Shown here: positions 22,456 to 32,907 of the stretch, in pieces | Layout: each line of letters opens with the position of its first letter | How positions within the stretch are numbered: the stretch's first letter is position 1 | Assembly: GCA_949825045.1 (NCBI GenBank) | Contig: OX463824.1 | Location: forward strand, 32,086,001-32,150,000 | DNA length: 64,000 bases | DNA from: Argyresthia goedartella | Taxonomy: Eukaryota; Arthropoda; Insecta; Lepidoptera; Argyresthiidae | Reading direction: 5' to 3' | The notes under the pieces: generated by a model | Told to the model about the DNA's origin: nothing | Database searches by the model: none | What the model saw: the letters and a program-made list of their open reading frames with translations, nothing else | Translations under genes and position numbers: made by a program

Positions 22456-23544
22456 AATAACAAAATCTAAAGCTCGTTTTGTATTGTTTGTTACTCGAAT
22501 TAAGTTGCTCTTTTTCAGATTTCTTTTCACGCTCAGTTTGTCGCGCAATTTTGTAATTTTGTCAGTGAAAATCAGTATTTTTGTTAATCAAAAACTTTAC
22601 AATGATGCTCAGTATGTACACGTCACATGTTAATTAAGGCCTCTTCAGTGCGTTAAATTATAAGTAGGATTAACATTATTTCTGAATCGAGCAAAAATTT
22701 TAATGAATTGCTTCCTCCTAATGGAAAGTTTCCCCTCGGGCGTTCGCAAATACTTTAGGATAATTATGCCGGATGAGGTTGCACTTCATGAAACAATGAT
22801 AATTATATTTCATTTCTTCTAATAAAGTGATTCATTAGCGGGGAAACTCCATTAGGCGTGTTGTTCCGGAACCAGAGAAGATTTATTTACTCGCTCTCGT
22901 CTTCTGAGACTGTTTTGGAACGTCATTTTCATTTAGCTCTGACATAATTAAAGAAAATGTTTTAACAAAAACTTTACAGATTCACATTAGATTAGAACAT
23001 TGAAGTACCTTCTCAAATACATTTTCAAGTTTAAGCACTTGGAAAGACAATGCCAGTGAATTCATATTTCCTCCAATTTGTTAACTTATCGCCGAATGAA
23101 GAACTTCTTGAAATAATGTGCTGCCAGCATTATATTAAATATAATACTGGCGCTGCCCTGTAAGAGAGTAAGAGACAGCATAACATTGAGTGCCCATCAA
23201 ACTGTGAGTTGTCGGATAGGCATGGGTGTTTAGTTCGTCATTGAATCACTGCTTTACAATTTTAAACTATGTACAGTTGTGGCAGCAACACCGATTAATC
23301 AATTGTGGAACAAAACAATAGAGAGATGCTTCTGAATTGAGCGGCGCAGAAGTTTAGTCCATCGATCAAATAGCTCTGAGTAATCGCTCCTATCAGCAAG
23401 TCGAAAACCAGCAGCATTCATCTATTTTAAAACCATAACAAATCACAGTATTGTTACTTTTATTAAGGCGGTTAAATTGACATTCGGTGAGGGGATATTC
23501 TGCGAGCTCGCTAGCCAGGATCTTCTTTGTCTTAGTGGAGATTG
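22456..23544. other. No supported gene
   Basis: AT-rich, with short ORFs only. No RT, transposase or tRNA-like motif seen. Confidence 0.4.
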
Positions 23545-23715
23545 GCTTACATATATTCCTTCTGGCCCTACAATAACCTGTGTCGTGGGAACCAGAAACC
23601 GCGAAGTCACACAGATATAAACATCCAAGACCTGGGGTTGTTTTTTTTCCTCCCCAGCCGAAATTCTACCCCGGGCCCTCTGGCTCGAGAGGCCGATTCT
23701 CGAAACAACGCAACT
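23545..23715 (-). repeat. Dispersed repeat related to the 15.5-kb segment
   Basis: ttctggccctaca, accagaaaccgcgaagt and aacatccaagacctggggtt with a following T-rich run and cctccccag match the 15.5-kb copy. The minus-strand frame conserves KKQPQVLDVY and RFLVP. Family unknown. Confidence 0.5.
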
Positions 23716-23744
23716 CTGAGTAAGCAAGTATTCGATTTATTTAT

Positions 23745-24010
23745 TGACTGAGCGAGCGAAGGGCTTCATTTCGACAAGATAGGCCGAATTTGCTTTCGTC
23801 TGAATCTATATATAATTCTGTCAGTTTTGGTCTAGGGGCCACAGTTTTCAATTGATCCTCACGAAACTTGCCACACGTTTTCTTTGAATTAAACTATATT
23901 ATTTTGTCGACAGCTTTTTTTGATTAGGGGCAAAATGGGGGCAAAAAGAGGGGAAGTTCGCTGTGGCGTTATTTATGAACGGATCGAGATCATTTTTGGA
24001 TGAAATATTA
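23745..24010 (+). repeat. gagcgaagggctt-family repeat
   Basis: gagcgagcgaagggcttcat, ttcgacaagatagg, gtcagttttggtctaggggc and cacagttttcaattgatcct, then ccacacgttttctttgaatt, match the extra segment present in the second duplication unit at 31.05-31.39 kb. Non-coding. Confidence 0.65.
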
Positions 24011-24011
<1 letters not shown>

Positions 24012-24042
<31 letters not shown>

Positions 24043-24282
24043 CTTGGACACCTTTTACACACATTGATCTAGCCCCAAACTAGGATTCCCTGTATCTTGG
24101 GTACTAGACAACGATATATATACTTATATAGAGAAAAATATTATACTTAGATAGATAAACAACCATGACTAGGGTACAAACATTCGTTCTCATCAAACAA
24201 ACATTTGCCCCCACCGGGACTCGAACCCGGGACCCTTGGTTTCGTAGGCAGCGTCACTACCGACTCGGCCATTCGGGTCGTC
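24012..24282 (-). mobile_element. tRNA-derived SINE, full length
   Basis: This is the reverse complement of the 3.2-kb SINE: an (AAT)n run, taccttggacac, ctaggattccctgtatcttg, gggactcgaacccggga (B box) and cggccattcgggtcgtc. It lies next to the gagcgaagggctt repeat. Confidence 0.85.
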
Positions 24283-25079
24283 TAAATAGTATATTCTTCA
24301 CAGGTTGTTGTGAAAATAATGCAATGAAAATGGAGGAAAGGGGGAAAATGTGGGCAAAATGGGAGAAGTCTCATTATTTAACCATTTCTTATTTTTGTCG
24401 TCGAGAGCTAATTGACACGAGTTTACAATTGTTGTTCACACAAAATGTTTTTCATCACACTTGTGAGGAAAACAGGGGAAAAAATCAAACTTCTACCTAA
24501 TTTCATACTGTTCTTAAACAGATCAAACTCGAGAGTGGCTGAACCGAAGTCGCTGTTATTTGTTTTGAAATGTTCGTAAAAGTGCCGGAGGTGTCGGAAA
24601 AAAGAGAAAACAAGGAATCTCGATAGTTTTATTTTTCGTTCATTTTCGAAGTTTCTGCTTGATGCAACCTCTTTGCTTGCTTGTCACAGATAAATATTGT
24701 CTATGCATCTCACGCGTAATGGAAAAATAGAAAGAAACAAATTATTTAAAACCTTTTTGCTTTGGACCCGGTTTGGTCCTAAAACGATTGGCGATGCGAG
24801 ACCATTAGCATTTCTTTAGCAACTGTCTGTTGACGGAGCTAAACGACCTCACTCACACCTGTATCAAAATCTCTGCGTTTCTTTTGCGAACTTGGACCTG
24901 AGTATTGTATTTGTTCTGTTTTCTTCTTAGAGCCGGGAATTCTCAACCTTCTTTCACTAGGTATCTTGGCGTTACGTATAGTCAATATTTTCGCGGGGAA
25001 AAGCTGGATTCGACCGGATAAGCAGGCACAAGCAGGAGGTTATACCCCGCAGTGGGCGAAAACAAGATGTCGATGATTA
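24283..25079. other. No supported gene
   Basis: AT-rich with one fortuitous 111-codon frame that crosses the SINE head and runs into this stretch. Without that overlap nothing is left to annotate. Confidence 0.4.
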
Positions 25080-25260
25080 TAGTAGTAATGAAAAAAAAGG
25101 TCATGTGCGGGTAGGACTCGCACACACAGGGTTTCGTATTATCGTACAAGACACTTAAGGACAAAAAAAGTTTACCTAGGTTTTGAACGTAGCACCACCC
25201 TTAGTTACAGACAGCGGATCCAAAGTCAAACCAATTGCGCCACCGAAAAGTTAATTGTGG
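25080..25260 (-). mobile_element. Second tRNA-like SINE type
   Basis: On the minus strand ggtggcgcaattggtttgac contains TGGCGCAATTGG, a perfect A box (TRGCNNARYNGG). About 45 bases on, acgttcaaaacc is a B-box-like sequence. The head is followed by taaactttttttgtcct and a body ending in a T run. The head differs from the 3.2-kb SINE family, so this is a separate lineage. Only one copy is seen, so the boundaries are approximate. Confidence 0.5.
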
Positions 25261-25299
25261 ACGATGATTTGGTAATTTGCAGGGGCCAGGATATTTAAA

Positions 25300-25497
25300 C
25301 ATGTCTCCCGAGGCCCCTTTTATTTAGGCAACCTCGCGTACATTATCTGTTGCTATAGCAACAATAGAAATACATAATATTCTGTGAAAATTTCAACTGT
25401 TACGTTCACCTATTACGGTTAATCAGATAGAGCCTGGTGATGGACAGACAGACAGACAGCGGAGGCTTAGTAAAAGAGTCTCGTTTGGCAGCCTTCG
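25300..25497 (-). repeat. TCCG-family element, partial
   Basis: On the plus strand, tgttgctatagcaacaatag, gtgaaaatttcaactg, tagagcctggtgatgga, (cagacaga)n and gcggaggcttagtaa lie in the order expected for an inverted copy of the 6.3-kb element. Confidence 0.65.
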
Positions 25498-25502
25498 TAA
25501 AC

Positions 25503-25760
25503 AGAACATTTCATTTCATTTCATTTCATTTATTCATCGCTTACATGTGGTATACATATGTACAAGTACAAGATGTCAAGATTAAATTTAGTCCCAGAAC
25601 ATGCGCCCTGCAAGGGCATTGCAATATTATTCTTTTTTACTTAGGTCTAAGGTATCAAGGCATGGCTATTATATTCTATTATATATATATCAGTTATAGG
25701 TAAACATTTTCTAATTTTCTGAGATTTTACTTAATAAAATTATATAATACGAATAAATAT
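25503..25760 (-). mobile_element. LINE-like 3' tail with (CATTT)n
   Basis: A five-fold cattt microsatellite is followed by ttcatcgcttacatgtggta, then by sequence lacking coding potential on the minus strand. Position and form recall the (ATTCA)n tail of the 9.6-kb LINE. Assignment is by analogy only. Confidence 0.35.
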
Positions 25761-25918
25761 AAGTAAGTAATCAATGATTGTAAAATTTTATTTTATTTTA
25801 TTTCAAATTAAATTATTAAGGGCTCTCAAAACCCTCAAAACAAGTGTAAATAATTATGAACTGAGCGAGTTAGCACTAATCTTGAACCAGCTGCGAAATT
25901 CTATATTTATAACATAAC

Positions 25919-26090
25919 ATTGAGTCACGCCTTTTCCCATACGGGGTGGCAGAGGCACAATTGTGCCCACTTGGAAACAGTTATTCAATACTCCATTTTG
26001 CGTGACAGGGGGCTAGCCCATCGCCGCAGCTATGGAGTAATGAAGGTTTCCTCACGATATTTTCCATCACCATTAGAACGTCCGTATAAC
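25919..26090 (+). repeat. gcgtgacgc/cgccttttccc dispersed repeat, best copy
   Basis: tgagtcacgccttttcccat, acggggtggcagaggcacaa, attgtgcccact, tactccattttgcgtgacag, ggggctagcccatcgccgca and gaaggtttcctcacgatatt, then ccattagaacgtccg. This is the most complete copy here. It encodes nothing. Confidence 0.75.
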
Positions 26091-26255
26091 GTACTCAAGA
26101 ATCGAACTTGCATGTCCTGTTTGAGAAGCAAGCGTGAAACCCATTTGACCACGGAGCTCTTCTGCAGCAACATTCCATATTCTATAGATATTTCATAAGA
26201 AATATAAAAGTTTACTCGAAATAGCCCTAGGTGTGCTGGTTTAATCAACTTTATT

Positions 26256-26508
26256 GACGACCCGAATGGCCGAGTCGGCAGTGTCCCTGCCTCGAAGCCA
26301 AGGGTCCCGGGTTCGAGTCCCGGCGGGGGAAAATATTTGTTTGACGAGAACGGATGTTTGTACCCTAGTCATGGCTGTTTATCTATCTAAGTATAATATT
26401 TATCTATATAAGTATGTGTATCCTTGTCTAGTACCCAAGATACAGGGAATCCTAGTTTGGGGGTAGACCAATGTGTGTAAATAGTGTCCAAGGTATTATA
26501 GGTATTAT
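26256..26508 (+). mobile_element. tRNA-derived SINE, full length
   Basis: gacgacccgaatggccgagt, B box cgggttcgagtcccgg, a tttgacgagaacggatgtt block, ccaagatacagggaatccta, then gtgtccaaggtattat. It is very similar to the 3.2-kb copy. The tail is short and degenerate. Confidence 0.85.
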
Positions 26509-27053
26509 TGAATGTTAATAAGGTCCCAAGAAAATACTATGAACCTGTTTTGCAAATAGGGTGGCTGGTACAAACAAGAGTCTGCCGTTGGCGGATATAT
26601 AGGTACATTTAGTGCAACGTATTGATAAACTATCTGCAATAACGCAACACAGAGATATCAGTATGATGAAGAGGCAATTTGTCCACTTCGACAACTATTG
26701 CGGATTTATGGCAACCTAGTACCTCTACACCTTACTGTGGCTACCCTAGAACAAGGTGATATATGGCTCCTGTATACGGCAGTAGTAAAAAAAATCGTAA
26801 TATAGGTATGTGTTTTATCAATAAAAGGCGTCGTAAATTCGACTTAATACATCGACTACAATTAAAGTTACGATGGACTTAACAGCTGACACTAAATATA
26901 AGCATTCTATTGATAATTTCATTATTTTTCTCTGCGGTTGATACATAAAAAGTCAAAACTCAAAAATATTTTATTCGAATTATGATTTTTACAAATCATT
27001 TTTCGACGTCAAAGCTATTATCGAAGGCACGTTTACTACCAGTGAACGCAGGC
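26509..27053. other. No supported gene
   Basis: AT-rich unique-looking DNA up to the left edge of the tandem duplication. No motif recognised. Confidence 0.45.
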
Positions 27054-27137
27054 TGTGGTGGAACTTTATGTACACACACTCACATACACTAAAACACACA
27101 CATACACATACACATACATACACACACACATATACAC

Positions 27138-27290
27138 ATAGTGTCACGCCTTTTCCCACACGACGTAGCAGAGGCATAGCTACGCCTGTGTTAACCCATT
27201 TATTAATTTTGCATGACAGGGGGCTAGCTCGTCACCGCAGCATTGTAGATATGATGGTTTCCTGACGATGTTTCCCATTACCGTTCGTCG
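27138..27290 (+). repeat. gcgtgacgc-family repeat inside duplication unit 1
   Basis: gtgtcacgccttttcccaca, gcatgacagggggctagctc and ggtttcctgacgatgtttcc follow a (CA)n/(CATA)n tract. The centre is shortened relative to the 25.9-kb copy. Confidence 0.7.
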
Positions 27291-28177
27291 AATGTACTAA
27301 CGCATATATGTAACCAATCTATGCAAACCCACTGTTGGAATAAACTTTAATTCAGGAGACCTCAAACATATTACAATCTGCGAGGAACATGCCCTTGAGA
27401 CTAGTTAAAGTGACCCTGGGTATTAAATCGCCTGTTCAAATATTTGTCAAACAATTGTGTAGGTCAAATAGATGACTTTAGTGTTTGGTTTTCAGCGAGA
27501 TTACAAAATTGCGTGAATGTATGTATTGGCGCCATTTGGTTAAAGGAGGCACTTAATTAACAGCCTGGGCCGTTCATTAAGAAACGGCGAATATGCAAAT
27601 AGCTTAGCCTTTTAACTAAAATAAAGTTGGGATGGAAACATTTAACAAACATGCAGCCTTACTGATAGTCAGCATTTTGATTTACGCGTTACCATCGCTA
27701 TTAACGAATTTCAGTATCATATTTCTTTGGCTATAACTATAGTGTATAATAACTTGCTTATCAAGTTTGGATTAAAATCTCACGTTATACCTATACAAAC
27801 CGTGGTATGTTTTAGGGACTAGAAATATTATTTTCATGAAAACTGTTGAAAGAAAAGGTTAGTTTAGAGAGGTGAAAAAATTAGCTATACACATTGAGTT
27901 ACATTTACTATGGGTATACATTTTCATCGGTCAAAAAGGCAGTCATATTATGTAGCTGTTTACTTGAGTTTTACAAATATGATCCGAAGCCCTATTTTTG
28001 TCCGACTAAACTTCCTACATTTTTTATGTGTCGACTTTTTCGATGAGTTGTAATAAGAATCAATAAGCATGTGTAAAACAGCTATCACCGAGGTGAAAAT
28101 AATCTATCCCACGGTAATAGGCTCTCTGAGCTCCTGTTGCCTCGGCAAAATGAGCTTCATAGAACCTATTACCAATG

Positions 28178-28571
28178 TATATGTCACCGTAAGATAGTCA
28201 AAACCGTTCGTTGATAAACTAACGGTTTTTTTCTCGTAAGTTGGTCAAATATCGACAGAAAGTAAACTGTAGCGTACTGCTTACTATATGACGCGTTAGT
28301 TGATCAACTAAGAGTTAAAACCGTTAATAAAGTGGTTTAAACTTGAATCGCAAACGAAATACCAGGGCAAACAATGCGGTAGCTCACGTGAAGATTAGAG
28401 GGGGCGAGCGCAGCGAAGCCCCCAAATAGACTTCGTGTTAGGTTGACATGTAATAACAAAAGAAACGTAAATTCTAAATCCTGTCGGTCTGATTTATAAT
28501 CTGTCGATAGTTGATCAACTACCGCGTTAGTTTATCAACTAACGGTTTTGACTATCTTCCGGTGACATATA
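28178..28571. mobile_element. Long-TIR MITE, copy 1
   Basis: The ends are inverted repeats of about 47 bp beginning tatatgtcaccg and continuing agatagtcaaaaccgtt. The left TIR carries one variant (gttcgttgat). Each TIR contains its own short palindrome (gttagttgataaactaac type), and more copies of gttagttgatcaac lie subterminally. The middle holds the conserved stem-loop core (gcggtagct...ggggcgagcgcagcgaagcccc). No transposase is encoded. The flanks are TA-rich, so the target duplication (perhaps TA) cannot be fixed. Confidence 0.85.
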
Positions 28572-28973
28572 TAATTCCTGATATAGGGTTCTGTTATATA
28601 AAATTACAAAAAAATTAATTGACCGAGCGAGCGAAGCGAGCGAAGAAATATTTCCAAAAATATCAAGTTTGGACTCCTCGAAGTAGGAGACGGATTAGTA
28701 AAGAGGATCTATACAGACCATGAGATTGAGTGAAATAGACTATAACTGTTTTCGTGAAAAGTCAATAGATTGTATTTTAAATCACAAAATGTAGTATACC
28801 AAGTTATTGGTGCAGCAGATACTTTACTACTTGATTTTGATTGAATCTAAAATACTTACCTATAAATTGGTTCACAGTCCCCCCTGTTAGCGAGGTCTAC
28901 TGACCACAGGGCCACTAGCATATTATGTACATAACAGTTATTGAAAAATAGTCATTGCGTTACGGGCACAGTC

Positions 28974-29247
28974 TCACATGGAATTCTCTCCACCATCTTG
29001 GTAAAGTATGTTCAATCGGAAATACCGAAGCAATCCCCGGATGCTCGGAATCACAATTCCGAAAACCGTTAACAGCATCTTTCCGCTTCTTGTAAGAAGG
29101 CAGAGCACACGCCTGCAGAATGGTCTCAATAGCTTGATTGATTTTAGCTTGGGAGGTGTCGTTAGCCTCGTCTTAATTGTAAGAGTGATACTGGGTATAT
29201 CTAAATTTAAAAAAAATACTTTTTTGTGCGCCATAATGATGTCTTAA
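28974..29247. other. Opposing ORFs of 86 and 79 codons in duplication unit 1
   Basis: The minus frame encodes a basic peptide with a possible membrane-like tail, and the plus frame encodes one with a hydrophobic C-terminal half (GGVVSLVLIVRVILGIS). Both frames are open in both duplication units, but the units are too young for that to show selection. Neither matches a family that I know. I do not call a gene. Confidence 0.25.
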
Positions 29248-29596
29248 TATTATTATTTTTTAAAACCTATCAAAATTTCATAAATAAAAAAGAAACTGAA
29301 AGATTAAAAATGGAGTCGGGTTATTAGTTTTTATAATGATTCCACTTGTTTAGTGATGTGTCAAAAAAATAACACAGAAGCAGAAACAGACAGAAACAGA
29401 AACACAGAAACAGAAGAATTGAGAACATCCTCGTTTTTGAAGTTGTTCGGAATCTGATGAAGATTGAATATGATCTCCTTTTTATTATTATACAAAAATT
29501 TTCTTTATTATTTGTGGTGGAACTTTATGTACACACACTCACATACACTAAAACACACACATACACATACACATACATACACACACACATATACAC

Positions 29597-29749
29597 ATAG
29601 TGTCACGCCTTTTCCCACACGACGTAGCAGAGGCATAGCTACGCCTGTGTTAACCCATTTATTAATTTTGCATGACAGGGGGCTAGCTCGTCACCGCAGC
29701 ATTGTAGATATGATGGTTTCCTGACGATGTTTCCCATTACCGTTCGTCA
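29597..29749 (+). repeat. gcgtgacgc-family repeat inside duplication unit 2
   Basis: The paralogue of the copy in unit 1, practically identical and likewise preceded by the (CA)n tract. Confidence 0.7.
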
Positions 29750-30608
29750 AATGTACGAACGCATATATGTAACCAATCTATGCAAACCCACTGTTGGAAT
29801 AAACTTTAATTCAGGAGACCTCAAACATATTACAATCTGCGAGGGACATGCCCTTGAGACTAGTTAAAGTGACCCTGGGTATTAAATCGCCTGTTCAAAT
29901 GTTTGTCAAACAATTGTGTAGGTCAAATAGATGACTTTAGTGTTTGGTTTTCAGCGAGATTACAAAATTGCGTGAATGTATGTATTGGCGCCATTTGGTT
30001 AAAGGAGGCACTTAATTAACAGCCTGGGCCGTTCATTAAGAAACGGCGAATATGCAAATAGCTTAGCCTTTTAACTAAAATAAAGTTGGGATGGAAACAT
30101 TTAACAAACATGCAGCCTTACTGATAGTCAGCATTTTGATTTACGCGTTACCATCGCTATTAACGAATTTCAGTATCATATTTCTTTGGCTATAACTATA
30201 GTGTATAATAACTTGCTTATCAAGTTTGGATTAAAATCTCACGTTATACCTATACAAACCGTGGTATGTTTTAGGGACTAGAAATATTTTTTTCATGAAA
30301 ACTGTTGAAAGATAAAGTTAGTTTAGAGAGGTGAAAAAATTAGGTATACATTTTCATCGGTCAAAAAGGCAGTCATTTTATGTAGCTGTTTACTTGAGTT
30401 TTACAAATATGATCCGAAGCCCTATTTTTGTCCGACTAAACTTCCTACATTTTTTATGTGTCGACTTTTTCGATGAGTTGGAATAAGAATCAATAAGCAT
30501 GTGTAAAACAGCTATCACCGAGGTGAAAATAATCTGTCCCACGGTAATAGGCTCTATGAGCTCCTGTTGCCTCGGCAAAATGAGCTTCATAGAACATAAT
30601 TACCAATG

Positions 30609-31006
30609 TATATGTCACCGTAAGATAGTCAAAACCGTTAGTTGATAAACTAACGGTTTTTTTCTCGTAAGTTGGTCAAATATCGACAGAAAGTAAACTG
30701 TAGCATACTGCTTACTATATGACGCGTTAGTTGATCAACTAAGAGTTAAAACCGTTAAATAGGAAACTGGTTTAAACTTGAATTGTAAACGAAATACCAG
30801 GGCAAACACTGCGGTAGCTTAGGTGAAGACTAGAGGGGGCGAGCACAGCGAAGTCCCCAAATAGTCTTCGTGTTAGGTTGACATGTAATAACAAAAGATA
30901 CGTAAATTCTAAATCTTGTCGGTTTGATTTATTATCTGTCGATAGTTGATCAACTACCGCGTTAGTTTATCAACTAACGGTTTTGACTATCTTCCGGTGA
31001 CATATA
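30609..31006. mobile_element. Long-TIR MITE, copy 2 (best preserved)
   Basis: Same structure as the copy in unit 1. The two TIRs match over 47 bases with one mismatch. The central stem-loop has a perfect outer stem, gaagacta with tagtcttc. It arose together with copy 1 through the tandem duplication and is not an independent insertion. Confidence 0.88.
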
Positions 31007-31045
31007 TAATTCCTGATATAGGGTTCTGTTATATAAAATTACAAA

Positions 31046-31395
31046 AGAGCGAAGGGCTCCATTTCGACAAGATAGGAGGCCGATTTTGCTTTCGTCTGTC
31101 TCTATGTGTGTCTGTCAGTTCCGGTCTAGGGGCCACAGCTTTTAAGCGATCCTCACAAAAGTTGGCACACGTGTTCCTTGAATTAAAAGACTTTTTTTGT
31201 CTAGAGCTTTTCTCGATTTTCTCCTTTTAGGGAGAGTTGTGACGTCATTATTATTTTTTATGTTTTTTTTTTCTGTAACCTATCGTGTGGAGTATAAAAT
31301 AAAGTGTTTCATGAGCCGGTTCTAAAAATATACTACACCTTTCGGCCGCCTGTTTGCTGAAAATCAAAGAAATATTTTCAAAACATACCAAGTTG
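31046..31395 (+). repeat. gagcgaagggctt-family repeat, present in unit 2
   Basis: gagcgaagggctccatttcg, acaagataggaggc, gtcagttccggtctaggggc and cacagcttttaagcgatcct, with an AT-rich right part. The matching place in unit 1 keeps only an attgaccgagcgagcgaagc stub. The stub and this copy overlap differently, so both units seem to have lost different parts of one element. Confidence 0.65.
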
Positions 31396-31695
31396 GGACT
31401 CCTCGAAGTAGGAGACGGATTAGTAAAGAGAATCTATACAGACCATGAGAGTGAGTGATATAGACTATAACTATTTTCGTGAAAAGTCAAAAGATTGTAT
31501 TTTAAATCACAAAATGTAGTATACAAAGTATTTGGTGTGGCTTCTTTACTACTTGATTTTGATTGAATCTAAAATACTTACCTATAAATTGGTTCACAGT
31601 CCCCCCTGTTAGCGAGGTCTACTGACCACAGGGCCACTAGTATATTATATACATAACAGTTATTGAAAAATAGTCATTGTTTTACGGGCACAGTC

Positions 31696-31969
31696 TCACA
31701 TGGAATTCTCTCCACCATCTTGGTAAAGTATGTTCAATCGGAAATACCGAAGCAATCTCCAGATGCGCGGAATCACAATTCCGAAAACCGTTAACAGCAT
31801 CTTTCCGCTTCTTGTAAGAAGGCAGAGCACACGCCTGCAGAATGCTCTAAATAGCTTGATTGATTTTAGCTTGGGAGGTGTCGTTAGCCTCGTCTTAACT
31901 GTAAGAGTGATACTGGGTATATCTAAATTTAATAAAATTACGTTTTTTTGCACCATAATGATGTCTTAA
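31696..31969. other. Opposing ORFs of 86 and 79 codons in duplication unit 2
   Basis: This is the paralogue of the pair in unit 1. It differs by several substitutions that change amino acids in both frames, and no frame stands out as constrained. Confidence 0.25.
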
Positions 31970-32032
31970 TATTATTATTTTTTAAAACCTATCAAAATTT
32001 CATAAATAAAAAAGAAACTGAAAGATTAAAAA

Positions 32033-32459
32033 CCGGTCAAGTGCGAGTCTAAATCGCGCACGAAGGGTTCCGTACCACCGTTCAATGGAAGCAATGGTGT
32101 GGAGTGAATAGTTTGGATTTTACACAGCAAAATATTGTTTACAAAGTTATTGGTGCGGTTACTTTCACACTCCATGTACGTAACCATACGTGCATCCATA
32201 AGTTTGTATGTGGTATTGAAAGAATTGTTGTATGGGAGCCCCCTTAAATATTTCTTTTATCCTGTTTTTTAGTATTTGTTGTTATAGCGGCAACATAAAT
32301 ACATAATCTGTGAAAATTTCAACTCTCTAGCTAGGTAGGTTCTTGAGATACAGCCTGGTGACAGACGGACGGACGGACGGACGGACGGACGGACGGACGG
32401 ACTGACAGCGAAGTCTTAGTAATAGGGTCCCGTTTGGAACCCTTCGGGTACGGAACCCT
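32033..32459 (-). mobile_element. TCCG-family element with empty-site control
   Basis: On the plus strand it runs ccggtcaagtgcgagtc ... cgggtacggaaccct and has five A residues on each side. The matching position in unit 1 is gattaaaaatggagtcggg, with a single run of five A. The insertion therefore occurred after the duplication. It defines the ends of the family at base resolution, either with a 5-bp AAAAA target duplication or as insertion into an A run. It includes a run of about nine ggac repeats. Confidence 0.9.
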
Positions 32460-32516
32460 AAAAATGGAGTCGGGTTATTAGTTTTTATAATGATTCCACT
32501 TGTTTAGTAATGTGTC

Positions 32517-32907
32517 AAAAAAATAAAACAGAAGCAGAAACAGACAGAAACAGAAACACAGAAACAGACGAATTGAGAACATCCTCGTTTTTGAAGTTGT
32601 TCGGAATCTGATGAAGATTGAATATGATCTCCTTTTTATTATTAACAAAATTTTCTTTATCGCAATCAAAATCAAATGAACCTCTACTATCGTTTCTAGA
32701 AGCACTTAAAGAATCTTTGTCATTGGTTTCTCCTTCTTCCATAATAACATCTACGATATCTTTTTCTAATCTCAGATCCTTCTCCCAGTATTCATTTTCT
32801 AGCTTCTAAACAAGTTTTTCGAAACGTTTCATTAACACAAGTTTCAGTACTTTACTGGTGAGTTCTCCTGCTTGAGAATGGAACATTGGTTTTTCCTTTT
32901 CGTACAT
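32517..32907 (-). pseudogene. Coding-looking frame with one stop, unknown protein
   Basis: From an ATG near 32,907 the minus strand is open for about 130 codons except for one TAG. It encodes a hydrophilic, acidic product with motifs such as KRFEKLV, ENEYWEKDLRLEKDIVDVI and MEEGETNDKDSLSAS, and ends in repetitive Ser/Val/Phe codons of (cagaaa)n origin. The amino-acid composition looks protein-like up to the low-complexity end. Unit 1 of the duplication retains only the distal part. It may be a decayed host exon or transposon ORF. Confidence 0.3.

Larger units (their letters stand above)
27054..29512 (+). repeat. Tandem duplication, unit 1 (2,459 bp)
   Basis: The unit starts tgtggtggaactttatgtac. 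The same sequence restarts exactly 2,459 bases downstream and stays collinear to the end of unit 2. It contains a (CA)n tract, a gcgtgacgc-family repeat, a long-TIR MITE and a pair of opposing short ORFs. Compared with unit 2 it lacks the TCCG element and most of the gagcgaagggctt segment. It has about 30 extra bases near 27.9 kb. Confidence 0.9.
29513..32660 (+). repeat. Tandem duplication, unit 2 (about 3.15 kb)
   Basis: It is collinear with unit 1, with only scattered substitutions and small indels, plus two larger differences: a 427-bp TCCG-family element and about 300 bp of the gagcgaagggctt family. Similarity to unit 1 ends in aaaattttctttat. Beyond that, unit 2 runs on into a coding-looking stretch, so unit 2 probably holds the ancestral right flank. 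Confidence 0.9.

Noticed and set aside
24165..24500. 111-codon ORF across the SINE at 24.2 kb
   Set aside because: It starts in the SINE body and head (read in antisense) and runs into non-coding DNA.
28974..29247. A duplicated gene encoding an 86-aa protein
   Set aside because: Both strands are open, substitutions between units change both peptides, and no family or start context supports either.
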